NCBI RefSeq assembly: GCF_000013345.1
Contig: NC_007777.1
Span: forward strand, 2,294,001-2,358,000
Length of the DNA stretch: 64,000 bases
Reading direction: 5' to 3'
From: Frankia casuarinae
GTDB lineage: Bacteria > Actinomycetota > Actinomycetes > Frankiales > Frankiaceae
In this document: piece by piece, positions 8,543 to 17,110 of the stretch
Layout of the letters: each line of letters starts with the position of its first letter
How positions within the stretch are numbered: position 1 is the first letter of the stretch
Program-made: the position numbers and the translations under genes
Notes under the pieces: model-generated
Databases searched by the model: none
Seen by the model: the letters and a program-made list of their open reading frames with translations, nothing else
Told to the model about the DNA's origin: nothing

Positions 8543-8614
8543 AGGGTGTACTTTAGTTTGCACGACTCAGCGCTTAATAATGTACTTTGGCAGGCTATAG
8601 TGGGCCATGCCCTG

Positions 8615-9001
8615 CTACGCGGCACGCAGGTAGCCACGATCGTTGTCGAGTATCGCGACCGGTTCGGCCGGTTCGGCGTCGAGTATGTCGACGCCGACCT
8701 TGCCGCGTCCGGCCGCCGGCTGCTGGTCGTCGACCCCGCCGGGGTGGATGAGGACCCCGCCGGGGTGGATGACGATCTGGTCGGGGACGTGACCGAGATC
8801 CTGACGTCGCTGTGCTTCCGGCTGTATGGTCGGGAGGCCGCCGCGGACCGGGTCCGGCGCGCGGTCGCAGCCGCCGTCGAGGAAGCCCGTGAGGGTCCTC
8901 CAGGCGTATCGGGTTCGCTCTTGACCCGGAACGACGCCCAGCTCGCCGACCTGCGCCGGTATGCCAGCGCAGGTCGGTTCGTTTACAAACGGAACCTATA
9001 G
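8615..9001 (+). pseudogene. IS607-type serine recombinase remnant running into a TnpB start
   Basis: The reading frame is open from 8546 but homology begins near TQVATIVVEYRDRFGRFG, the D-R-F-x-R-F motif of IS607-type serine recombinases. It continues through DADLAASGRRLLVVDP and DDDLVGDVTEILTSLCFRLYG, matching the family C-terminal half of the catalytic domain. The helix-turn-helix and catalytic-serine N-terminus are gone. The end, LADLRRYASAGRFVYK, resembles the N-terminal motif of TnpB, the usual partner gene. A 21-bp direct duplication (8732-8773) adds seven residues, PAGVDED. Nothing here should be active. Confidence 0.65.
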
Positions 9002-9114
9002 CTCGACGAAGCCGGACACGCAGGTGATCGTGTCGCCGCCGATCCAGACCGTGCCGTCCGCATCAGCGGAGATGTGCACCCGTCCGGTCCGGTGGAGCAG
9101 TGTTCCCTGGCTCA

Positions 9115-9124
9115 CCGTGTAGGG
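9115..9124. repeat. 10-bp target duplication, left copy
   Basis: CCGTGTAGGG at 9115-9124 is repeated exactly at 10760-10769. The two copies flank the ISAs1-type element and both lie in the phzF coding sequence, so they are the target site duplication. Confidence 0.9.
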
Positions 9125-10759
9125 CAGGGTGACCCGCAAAGTCTGTTTGTGCAGGTAGACGGTGTGAGACGGGGTGCGGGGGGCTGGGGCCGGTGGTGGT
9201 GTGAGGATCCGGGCCCGGCTGCTGTTTCGTCGCTGTGAGTAGCGCGTGTGAGGGTGGGTTCCGGCGCCGGCGGAAACGCCACCGATGACGTTCTGTGACA
9301 GCCGGTGGGGTGGGTGGGGCGGTGGGGCCGTGGGGTCCGGGGGAACAACGGCGGGCCACCACGGTGAGGGTGGCTGCGGTGAGGCAACGGGGTCCCGGTA
9401 GGACGGGGATTGCCTAGATCACCAGCCGTAGGGAGCCCCGTTGCCGGTCCAGTCTCGCATGCCCGTCACTCCCACCGATCTCGGACAGGCCGGGTCGGGG
9501 CAGCTGGTCCGGATGCGGCGGTCGCTGCGGGTCCTGGGGGCGCACGGCGGTGAGGTGCAGGGGCTCGCCGACGTACTCGCCGGGGTGCCTGACCCGCGGG
9601 ACCCGCGAGGGATACGTCACCGGCTCCCGGTGATCCTGGGACTGTCCGCCGCAGCGGTCGCCGCGGGGGAGAAGTCGGTGGAGGAGATCGCGGCCTGGGC
9701 TGCGCACGCCCCGACGCAGGTCCTGACCGCTCTCGGGGCGCGGGTCCATCCGGTGACCGGGCAGCCGCAGGCACCGTCGGTGGACACGATGATCCGGGTC
9801 CTGTCCGCGGTGGACAGCTCGGCGCTGGCGAGGGCGGTCGGGATGTTCGCCGCGGCCCGCGCCCGCCAGGCCCGTGGTGGTGGGCGGCGGGTGGTCGCGG
9901 TCGACGGGAAGACCCTGCGTGGCGCGGCTGGGCCTGAGGGGCGGGCACCGCACCTGCTCGCGGTCGCCGAACACGGCACGGGTGTGGTGCTCGCCGAGCA
10001 TGAGGTCGGCGCGAAGACGAACGAGGTCACCGCGTTCGCACCGCTGCTCCGCGAACTGCATTCCCATGATCCGCTGGATGGGGTGGTGGTAACCGCTGAT
10101 GCGTTGCACACGACCCGCGCCCACGCCGACCTGATCGTCACCGAGCTGGGAGCGCACTTCGTGTTCACGGTGAAGGCGAACACCCCGGCGTTGTCGGTCG
10201 ACTGCCACCAGGCGACCGACTGGACGAAGATCCCGATCGGGCACAGCGCCGAGGGCAGGGCCCATGGACGGTTCGAACGACGCACCATCCAGCTGGCCCA
10301 GGCCAGCGAGGCGATCCGTGCCCGCTATCCCCATGCCCGCACCGTGGCGCGGATCCGCCGTCATGTCCGGCGGACCGTGACCACCGGCACGGGCCGGGCC
10401 CGGGTCACCCGGACGATCCCGAGCACTGTCACGGTCCACGTCCTGACGAGCCTCACCCTCGACGCGGTCACACCCGCTGATCTCGCGGGCTACGCCCGAG
10501 GGCATTGGACGATCGAGAACAAGGTCCACTGGGTGCGCGATGTGACGTTCCGTGAGGATGCCTCGCGGGTTCGGACCGGCCCACTGCCCCGCATCATGAC
10601 CACGCTCCGTAACCTGATCATCGGGCTGATTCGCCTCGCTGGCCATAACCGCATCGCCCCGACCATCCGCAGAATCCGACACGACAACGCCCTGCTCCTG
10701 GCCATCCTCACTCTCGACAACCCCGCTGACCTGCATCAATGACTTTGCGGGTCACCCTG
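9125..10759 (+). mobile_element. ISAs1-type insertion sequence, complete
   Basis: A 1,635-bp element bounded by a perfect 19-bp inverted repeat: CAGGGTGACCCGCAAAGTC at 9125-9143 and its complement at 10741-10759. It is flanked by 10-bp direct repeats (9115-9124 and 10760-10769), within the 8-10 bp duplication typical of this family. It carries one transposase gene; the stop codon of that gene lies inside the right inverted repeat. The 300 bases between the left end and the transposase start hold no other gene that I can support. The perfect ends and duplication suggest a recent insertion. Confidence 0.92.
9441..10742 (+). CDS. ISAs1-type transposase
   Basis: A protein of up to 433 residues. 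The N-terminal part matches the DDE_Tnp_1-associated domain (LADVLAGVPDPRDPRGIRH, then VEEIAAWAAHAP). The catalytic region has VAVDGKTLRGAAG (first Asp), VVVTADALHTTRAHADL (second Asp) and a C-terminal ARGHWTIENKVHWVRDVTF segment with the Glu. This is the complete order for the family. The start may be TTG 9441 behind GGGAG or ATG 9459. No frameshift. It interrupts phzF. Confidence 0.9.
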   Translation: MPVQSRMPVTPTDLGQAGSGQLVRMRRSLRVLGAHGGEVQGLADVLAGVPDPRDPRGIRHRLPVILGLSAAAVAAGEKSVEEIAAWAAHAPTQVLTALGARVHPVTGQPQAPSVDTMIRVLSAVDSSALARAVGMFAAARARQARGGGRRVVAVDGKTLRGAAGPEGRAPHLLAVAEHGTGVVLAEHEVGAKTNEVTAFAPLLRELHSHDPLDGVVVTADALHTTRAHADLIVTELGAHFVFTVKANTPALSVDCHQATDWTKIPIGHSAEGRAHGRFERRTIQLAQASEAIRARYPHARTVARIRRHVRRTVTTGTGRARVTRTIPSTVTVHVLTSLTLDAVTPADLAGYARGHWTIENKVHWVRDVTFREDASRVRTGPLPRIMTTLRNLIIGLIRLAGHNRIAPTIRRIRHDNALLLAILTLDNPADLHQ

Positions 10760-11620
10760 CCGTGTAGGGTGCGCTCGCTCGCCCGGTCCGGAGCAGCCAT
10801 TGGGCGACGGACGCGTTGAGGCTTCCGGTTACCGGATCCTCCCTCGTCGTGCCGTTCACGGGGAAGAAGGCCCGAACTTCGAACGTCTCGGTCGACTCGG
10901 GCGGATACGGGCCGAGCACGCCGAGATGCAGGTCGACGATGCCCGGTTGCAACGCGAGGACCGCCTCGGCGCTGTCGAGTAGAACAGCAATCCATCCCGG
11001 CCCGTTATCCGCCCACTCGGCGGCCACGATGTCATCGCGGGCGATGCCCAGCGCCGTGCCGATGCGCTGGACGAGGGCCTCCTTAACCGGCCCCGAGCGT
11101 CGCAGCGGGGGTGCGGCGAACGCGAGTCCGTCCGCGGTCCGCCGGACGGGAACGAGCCCGGCACCACACTCCTGAACGACCACATCGCCCCGTTCGGCCG
11201 GAGGCCGGGTGGTCAGCCAGGCGTGGCAGGTACCCAGCGTGGGATGCCCTGCGAAGGCCAGCTCGGCACCGGGTGTGAAGATCCGGACCCGGTAGTCGGC
11301 GTCCGATGAGGTGGGCGGCAGGATGAAGGTAGTCTCCGAGAGGTTCGTCCACCGGGCGAACCGCTGCATCTCCTCCGGGTCGAGTCCCGATCCGTCGAGC
11401 ACGACGGCTACCGGATTGCCCTGATACGGGGATCTTGAGAAGACATCGATCTGTTGGAAGGGACGCGGCATCGGCCCAGTGTCCCGCGGGCCGCCGGCTG
11501 ACCGCGCGGATGCAGGTGAGGAATTCCTGGATTCCGATCGCCAGGCGGCTGGAGGCGATGGAGCGTCACCAGGAGCGGGCCGGCGCGGGAACGCATCCGG
11601 GTGCATATCAGCATGAAGGC

Positions 11621-12157
11621 ATGAGTTCCTCCGCCGACACCCATGGCCGACCCCGTCACGCCGAAGCGGGTGGCCGCCCGCATCCGCGTATTTCCAACGA
11701 GCGGATCGCCTTCGCCCGGATGCGCACCTCGCAGGACCGCGGGGCGGATCTGATCACCTCCTTCGCGGGATCGCTGCCCTTCGTCTACCTGCATGCGGTC
11801 TGGTTCGGCGGCTGGATCCTGTTGAACGAGGGCGTGTTCGGCGAGGGCGCCGTCTTCGACCGCTACCCGTTCGGCCTCCTGACGATGATCGTCAGCTTGG
11901 AGGCGATCTTCCTATCGACGTTCGTGATGGTCAGCCAGAACCGTGAGGCCGCCCGGCAGAACCTCCGTGCCGAACTCGACTTCGAGACCAACCTGCGGTC
12001 CGAGGTGTGGTCGGTCCACATCGGGCGGGCGCTCGGGCTTGACCCCGACGAGGTGGAACGGGACGTCCAGGAGCTCGTCGCGCACGCCCGCGCGGAGATC
12101 CGTAACGGCCAGGCCCAGCCGATGGGTCCGGGAGTGATGGATCCGGGAGTGTCGTGA
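11621..12157 (+). CDS. DUF1003-type membrane protein
   Basis: A protein of 178 residues from ATG 11621. The conserved DUF1003 core begins ISNERIAFARMRTSQDRGAD and has two membrane helices: FVYLHAVWFGGWILLNEG and FGLLTMIVSLEAIFLSTFVM. After them comes the cytosolic signature SQNREAARQNLRAELDFE, the usual N-R-x-x-x-x-x-R-x-x-x-D-x-x-x-N family pattern. The end (EVERDVQELVAHARAE) is a short helix. The function of the family is unknown. It is divergent from phzF, sharing a short upstream region. A longer in-frame start at 11435 overlaps phzF and is unlikely. Confidence 0.8.
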   Translation: MSSSADTHGRPRHAEAGGRPHPRISNERIAFARMRTSQDRGADLITSFAGSLPFVYLHAVWFGGWILLNEGVFGEGAVFDRYPFGLLTMIVSLEAIFLSTFVMVSQNREAARQNLRAELDFETNLRSEVWSVHIGRALGLDPDEVERDVQELVAHARAEIRNGQAQPMGPGVMDPGVS

Positions 12158-12247
12158 CGCCTCAGGTTCATCGTCGGCGACGACGCGAATCCGGTGCCTG
12201 GTGCCCGGCGCCGGGCGTGTGGGGCCGGGTCAACCGAGCGCGACGAT

Positions 12248-13450
12248 TCAGTCGAGCGTGACGACGAGGCCGCGCAGCTCGTAGGCCGCGATCTCGTCCC
12301 GGAGGGTGACCTGGGGTGGGCTGGCCATGTGCAGGCCGTCGAGCATGAACAGCTTGTGCAGGAAGATGTCGGTTTCGTGGATGGCGACGTGTGCGCCGGG
12401 GCATTTGTGGGGGCCGTCGCCGAAGCTCAGCCCCGCCGGACTCACGCCGTCGCCGATCGGGCGGGCGGGGCGGACTGTGTACGGGTCGGCGCCGATGGCC
12501 TGCGTGTCGATGTTGGTGCTGCTCACCGCGATGTCGATCTGGGCGCCGGCTGGGATCGTTAGCGGGCCGTGCGGGCCCGGTAGCTGGATGTCGGCCGTCG
12601 TGCGCCGTTTGAGAGTGGAGATGACCGGTTCCAAGCGCAGGAACTCGTGCAGGATCGCGATCCGTTCGGTCTGGTCAGCGTCGTGGTAGCGGGCGCGCAG
12701 TGTGTCGTCGGTGAACAGGTGCCAGGCGGCGACGTTGATGAACTCCCGGGTGGTGATCATTCCTGCGGGTGCGAAGGTGACGCACTCGGCGAAGATTTCG
12801 GCATTGGTGCAGCCTTGGTCGATCATGTGTGAGATGAGGTCATCCGTGCGTCGCCGACGGCGGGCGCGTACCGCGGGGCGCACGTCGGCGAGGTAGAAGG
12901 CGAGGGCGTGGCGGTTCTGCCGGATGAACTGCCTGATGCCGCGGATGCTGGTGACATTCGGCGGTCCGAGGTCTCCCTGGGCGAACCGTTCCAGGCGGGC
13001 GGCCATGCCGGGGCGGCTGTTGGTGAGGCCGATCACCGCGGCGGCGACCTCGACGGCGAGGGCGAAGCTGAGCTCGGACAGGTCGACGCTCCGCTCGCGG
13101 CGCAACCGGTCGATCTGCTCGTCGGCGACGCGGTGCATCAGCTCGCGGTAGTGCTCGTCGACCCTGCGTAGAGTGAAGAATCGTGCGGTCAGCCGGCGGC
13201 GTTCCCGGTGCTCGGGGCCGTCGCTGTGCAGCACCGGTCGGCGGATCCGCTTGGGAATCGCCTTAGATGCGTCGATACCGAGGCCGGCCTGCTTGGTTTC
13301 CAAGCTGCGCAGCACCGCCTGCCCGGCGGCGTACCCGCTGATCCGCCATACGCCGTCGGCGCCCTGTACGACCGGGCATCCGCCGTTCGGGTCTTCGCGG
13401 TCGATCTTGCGTGCCGACGTCCCGACGTCGGTCACCACGGGATCCGCCAT
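12248..13450 (-). CDS. cytochrome P450
   Basis: A protein of 400 residues starting MADPVVTDV, preceded by the strong ribosome site GGAAGGAG at 13456-13463; longer in-frame starts exist but lack this. Class I bacterial P450 features are present: the K-helix ExxR in LHEFLRLEP and the haem-binding loop LSFGDGPHKCPGAHVA with the axial Cys. The I-helix reads FAPAGMITTREF, so the usual acidic residue before the conserved Thr is Ile, which may alter proton delivery or signal an unusual reaction. Redox partners are not encoded nearby. Substrate unknown; a hydroxylase of a small natural product or lipid is likely. Confidence 0.88.
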   Translation of the reverse strand: MADPVVTDVGTSARKIDREDPNGGCPVVQGADGVWRISGYAAGQAVLRSLETKQAGLGIDASKAIPKRIRRPVLHSDGPEHRERRRLTARFFTLRRVDEHYRELMHRVADEQIDRLRRERSVDLSELSFALAVEVAAAVIGLTNSRPGMAARLERFAQGDLGPPNVTSIRGIRQFIRQNRHALAFYLADVRPAVRARRRRRTDDLISHMIDQGCTNAEIFAECVTFAPAGMITTREFINVAAWHLFTDDTLRARYHDADQTERIAILHEFLRLEPVISTLKRRTTADIQLPGPHGPLTIPAGAQIDIAVSSTNIDTQAIGADPYTVRPARPIGDGVSPAGLSFGDGPHKCPGAHVAIHETDIFLHKLFMLDGLHMASPPQVTLRDEIAAYELRGLVVTLD

Positions 13451-13998
13451 GGATTCTCCTTCCCAGGGCACTCCGGAAACCGGCCGGGGCGCGGCTTCAG
13501 GGCCGTCATGACTGACCGGTGCGGCGATGGAGTGCTGCTGATGCCTATCGAATCGTTGGTGGATGCGAGGGAAAGCCGCCGCCGCCGCCCCTGCGGCTGG
13601 CTTGTTCGGGTAACGGCTCGAGGCGGAGTCGGGTGGCATCGGAGGAAGCCGTCGGCCGGACGCCTGAAACCTCTTGCAACCACTTGTGAGCCGGCAATGA
13701 TGCCCCCTGCGCGGGGAATCCGTGACGGTCCCGGCCATGACGGCCCGCCGGGTTCGGCGGCATTCCTCAACGGTTCTGGCCGCTTTTCACGCTCCGCTTT
13801 TCACGCTCCGCGTCCGGGTCCGGGTCCCGTCCGACTTTACCGGAAGGATTGGGAGGGCCGGCTCATTCGTGCCCTCATTCGTGCCCTCCGGGGCGCAGCA
13901 GCGGGCCGTGATCTGACTACCCAATTGTGTCAGTTGGTGGGCGGGGCGTTCACGCCGAGCGTGGTCACGGCGCTTTTTCGGAAGCTCGCCGTCATGGT
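13451..13998. other. intergenic region with short tandem duplications
   Basis: No supported gene in 548 bases between the P450 and the tnpB pseudogene. Two perfect tandem duplications stand out: a 14-bp unit cttttcacgctccg at 13783-13810, and a 12-bp unit ctcattcgtgcc at 13862-13885. Neither length is a multiple of three, consistent with non-coding DNA. Confidence 0.6.
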
Positions 13999-14811
13999 CT
14001 ACGGCAGACCCGGCAAGGCGATCGCGACGGGAATCACGTGTCGCGCCCTTCCGTGCCGCGTGAAGGATTTCACGCCGACCGGGACGCCCTCCGTGTCCCG
14101 CCGTGTCCCGCCGTACTTCCCGCCGGATGCCACCTCGGTGGTGCGGGTGACGCTCTTCCCGGCCATGGCCGTGCCGGGTTCCCGCTTCACAGCCACCCGC
14201 CCACCAGGGTGGGTCTTACGGTCGGCTCCACGGGCGTTTATCGTCTCCGACGTACTGGCGGCGACGAGGTGACGCAGGTTGACCGCGGCGTTGGCGTCGC
14301 GGTCGGCCACCAGCCCGCAGGACGGGCAGGTGAAGATGCGGTCCGGCAGGGTCAGGTTTGGGTTTCGCCCGCCACAGCCGGAACAGGTCTTGCTCGAGGG
14401 GTACCAGCGGTCCGCGACCACCAGGGTCGATCCGTACCAGAGGGTTTTGTAGGCGAGCTGGCGGCGGACCTCGGCCATGCCGGTATCGGACACGGCACGG
14501 GCGAGGCGGCGGTTACGGACCATTCCGGCCACGGGCAGGTCTTCCACCACGATCGTTTCGTGGGACGTCGCGAGCCGGGTGGTGAGCTTGTGCGGCCCGT
14601 CGCGGCGCAGCTTCCGCAGCGACCGGGCCAGCGGCTTCGGGTTCGCCACGGTCTCACCGGTCGACAGGACGGCGAGGTGGCGCACCCCGAGGTCGACACC
14701 GACCGTCACGGCGGCACGCTGCCGCCGTGACGGGCCGGTGGGAACCTCCCGCTCGACCTCGACGGTGAACGATACGAACCAGCGGCAGGCCGTGCGCGAC
14801 ACCGTGGCGCC

Positions 14812-16383
14812 TAGTGGTCGTCGCTGCAAGTTCGCCGGTTATGCGGCGAGGGCGAGGCCGCTGGCGGTCTTGAGGAGATCGGCGCGGGTGTACTTCCAGT
14901 CGAACGGGGCCGCGGTCTGGTTGTAGAGGTCCTGGAAGCCCATGACCCGGTCGCCGAGTGCGTCGAGGTCGGCGAAGTCCCCGCGTTCGATGGCCTTGCG
15001 CTGCAGGATCGAGAAGTAGATCTCCACCTGGTTCAACCAGGAGGCGTGGACCGGGAGGTGGACGAGCGTCGCGGTCGGATGGGCCGCGCTCATCCGGCGG
15101 ATCGAGGTCTGGCCGTTGTGGGAGGAGCCGTTGTCGACGACCCAGAACACCCTGCGTGCCGAGGCGTAGGGCTCGGCCGTCATGACCTGGTCGACGAGCC
15201 GGTGAAACGGGGCGATGCCGGTGGTCGGCTCGATCCGGCCGATGACGTGGGCATGGTGGACGTCGTAGGCGGCGAAGTAGGCCAGGGTGCCGCCGCGTTG
15301 GTACTCGAACTCGACGCGCGGTCCGTGACGGGCCTGGGCGGGCGCGGTCGGGTGGCAGCGGCGCAGTGCCTGCAGTTGGGACTTCTCATCGGCTGAGATC
15401 ACATAGTCGTTCTCGCCGAGTGGTGCACCGTCCCAGATCCGAGCGTAGAGATCGAGGACCCGGGAGGCCTTCGCGACGAACGCCGGATCCCTGGGGAAGA
15501 TCCACGAGCGGTGCTGCCAGGGGCGGATCGCATCCCGGGCCAGCCAGCGTCCGACCGACGACGCTGACACGCCCGCCACGATGCCCTCCCGGGCCGCGTG
15601 GCGGGCGAGTTCGGCGTTCGACCAGCGTTCCAGCGGCGCACCGACGTCCGCGGGCCGGGTGCACGCCAACGCCTTGACCTCGGCGACCTGCACCGCGGTG
15701 AACCGGGCCGGCCGACCCGAACGGGGCCGGTCCACCAGCCCGGCGAGCCCTTCACGGGCGAACCGGCCCCGCCACTTGCCCACGGTGTCCTCGCAGACAC
15801 CGAGATCGGTGGCGATCGTCGTGTTGCTCGCACCGTCGGCGGCGGCGAGCACGATCGCCGCGCGCAGCCAGTCACGGCGCGGCACCGTCAACGAACGGGC
15901 ACGGCCCGCCAGAACGGCACGGACGTCGCAGGTCAGGGTGATCGCGGTGGCACGGCGGGACACCCTCCCGGTCCTACCGGGCCAGCCACGCCCCCAAGGC
16001 ACACCACGATCAACCCCCGGCCACAATCAGACCGTGGCGGGTATCCCGGAATCGACGAAGATCTCCTTGCGGCAGCGTCTCGTCGCGCATGCCGCCACGA
16101 ACTGGCCCGGGATCAGCGTGTCCACCCGCTACCGGGGTCGGTTCGCCTACGTCACCGCGACCGATCCCGACGGCGACGACCAGCCCCTGTGCCGGCTCCG
16201 CTACGGCGGCTACGCCAACCAGTGGGGCTTCGCGATCTGGCGCGCCAGCCACGACGACTACGCCGACTCCGTCCTGGCCGACGGCTCACCGACCGGCACC
16301 GCCGAAGCAGCCCTCGACCTCGCCGCCGGCCTCTACCTACCCGCCACCACCCATCACCGACGAACTAACGGCGGCGACCACTA
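14812..16383 (-). mobile_element. IS630-type element with a passenger gene, inserted in tnpB
   Basis: The ends are imperfect inverted repeats, 19 of 23 positions matching over 14813-14835 and 16361-16383: the left end begins AGTGGTCGTCGCTGCAAG and the right end finishes GGCGGCGACCACT. TA dinucleotides at 14812-14813 and 16382-16383 are the duplicated target expected for IS630/mariner elements. Excision with one TA restores the tnpB frame exactly (ARL-L-GATVS). The element holds a transposase on the minus strand and a divergent 116-codon gene. It is about 1.57 kb, longer than a one-gene IS630. Confidence 0.88.
14839..15963 (-). CDS. IS630-type transposase
   Basis: A protein of about 374 residues from the GTG at 15963 (longer in-frame starts reach 16026). 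The N-terminal helix-turn-helix reads ASNTTIATDLGVCEDTVGKW and GLAGLVDRPRSGRPARF, followed by a winged segment ending ASSVGRWL. The DDE domain has VISADEKSQLQALRR (Asp), VFWVVDNGSSHNG (Asp) and HASWLNQVEIYFSILQRK (Glu), the canonical IS630 pattern. The frame is intact. It should be able to mobilise the element, including the passenger gene. Confidence 0.92.
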   Translation of the reverse strand: MSRRATAITLTCDVRAVLAGRARSLTVPRRDWLRAAIVLAAADGASNTTIATDLGVCEDTVGKWRGRFAREGLAGLVDRPRSGRPARFTAVQVAEVKALACTRPADVGAPLERWSNAELARHAAREGIVAGVSASSVGRWLARDAIRPWQHRSWIFPRDPAFVAKASRVLDLYARIWDGAPLGENDYVISADEKSQLQALRRCHPTAPAQARHGPRVEFEYQRGGTLAYFAAYDVHHAHVIGRIEPTTGIAPFHRLVDQVMTAEPYASARRVFWVVDNGSSHNGQTSIRRMSAAHPTATLVHLPVHASWLNQVEIYFSILQRKAIERGDFADLDALGDRVMGFQDLYNQTAAPFDWKYTRADLLKTASGLALAA

Positions 16384-16384
16384 G
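16034..16384 (+). CDS. passenger protein inside the IS630-type element
   Basis: A protein of 116 residues from GTG 16034, divergent from the transposase with about 70 bases between starts. It reads AGIPESTKISLRQRLVAHA, RYRGRFAYVTATDPDGD, LCRLRYGGYANQWGFAIW and EAALDLAAGLYL. This resembles small conserved actinobacterial proteins of unknown function that occur as free-standing genes. Its stop codon TAG (16382-16384) is made from the terminal TA target duplication plus the next host base, so its end depends on where the element inserts. A role in transposition or a captured host gene are both possible. Confidence 0.7.
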   Translation: MAGIPESTKISLRQRLVAHAATNWPGISVSTRYRGRFAYVTATDPDGDDQPLCRLRYGGYANQWGFAIWRASHDDYADSVLADGSPTGTAEAALDLAAGLYLPATTHHRRTNGGDH

Positions 16385-16544
16385 GAGGCGGGCCCGACCA
16401 TTCGCCAGCCGCCCGGTCAGCGCGCCCATCGGCTCGCGGACCTTCACCCGGCCGATCCGGGGCAGCTTCACATGCCGGTCGTCGGCCGGCACGCTGGTTG
16501 TTGTTCGGGTCGAGCGCGAACCGGTACGCCCGCAACGCCTTCAC

Positions 16545-17110
16545 GCCGGTCGTCCTTCGTCCACCTGAACACGGTGCCCGTCGGGTTGGCCCGAACGGAG
16601 AAGTAGCACGTGATCAACCCGCCGAGGCCGGTCCTGAATGAGGGCTCCGCGTAGGTCTCCTCGTAAGTGTCCTACCAGGGGAAGGCCAACCGGCGGGGTG
16701 CCCTGTCGAGGACGCTGGGTGCCCGGTCGAGGACAACACGGCCGGCGAACGTGATGACCGCCAACACTCACGAGCGTTCACGAGGTCAGGTCCCAGATTC
16801 GCCGGCCGAAGGCCAGTCGAAGGATCGTGGTCACCGCAGGAGCGGGTGCGGTGGGAGGCCGGCGCACGGTTTACACGGTCTGCGTAGTTCGTGCGGTCAG
16901 CGCGGGGTGAGAGGACCGCCGCTACCGCCGCCGGCCTGCCGTGGCCGTCTCGCTGGCCGTCTCGACCGTGTATAACCAGCCAACCGCTGGACCGTTTTCC
17001 GGTCAACGAGAACGATCAGATCACCGCCGTACCGGACCGGGAGATGGCCACCCTCGCCATGGCCACCCTCGCCGTCACCCTCCGCGGGTTCACCTCCGTG
17101 ATCTCGGGTG
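16545..17110. other. intergenic region with no clear gene
   Basis: No intact gene is supported. On the minus strand a short fragment ETYAEPSFRTGLGGLIT followed by RWTKDDR (about 16560-16670) looks protein-like, but I cannot assign it; it may be a scar left by the IS607-type element. Two short tandem duplications occur: a 12-bp unit at 16942-16965 (11 of 12 identical) and a perfect 15-bp unit atggccaccctcgcc at 17044-17073. Confidence 0.45.

Larger units (their letters stand above)
8996..11471 (-). pseudogene. phzF-like gene interrupted by an ISAs1-type element
   Basis: The 5' part (11471 to 10760) encodes a PhzF-family isomerase/epimerase: MPRPFQQIDVFSRSPYQGNP, FARWTNLSETTFIL (with the conserved Glu), GHPTLGTCHAW, and EDPVTGSLNASVAQWLL. 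It ends at APYT, where the mobile element reads in a stop. The missing C-terminus lies at 9124-8996 (SQGTLLHRTGRVHIS, then VWIGGDTITC, then VEL and a TAG). Removing 9125-10769 restores one frame, APYT-VSQG, with no change. The start MPRPF at 11471 fits the family better than longer in-frame starts. The intact protein would have been about 280 residues. Confidence 0.9.
13999..16544 (-). pseudogene. tnpB: tnpB (RNA-guided nuclease) pseudogene, internally deleted and split by an IS630-type element
   Basis: Pieces of one TnpB can be followed on the minus strand. The start (GTG at 16544) gives KALRAYRFALDPNNNQ. A large internal deletion and frame change lead to HVKLPRIGRVKVREPMGAL near 16430-16490. 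The IS630-type element then interrupts a CTA Leu codon. The rest (14811 to 13999) has the RuvC residues VGVDLGVRHLAVLS (Asp), VVEDLPVAGM (Glu) and VADRDANAAVNL (Asp), plus the zinc ribbon CSGCGG and CPSCG. A bridging segment after SLRKLRRDG is also missing. A 10-bp duplication (14091-14110) changes the tail. Not functional, although the catalytic residues survive. Confidence 0.85.
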
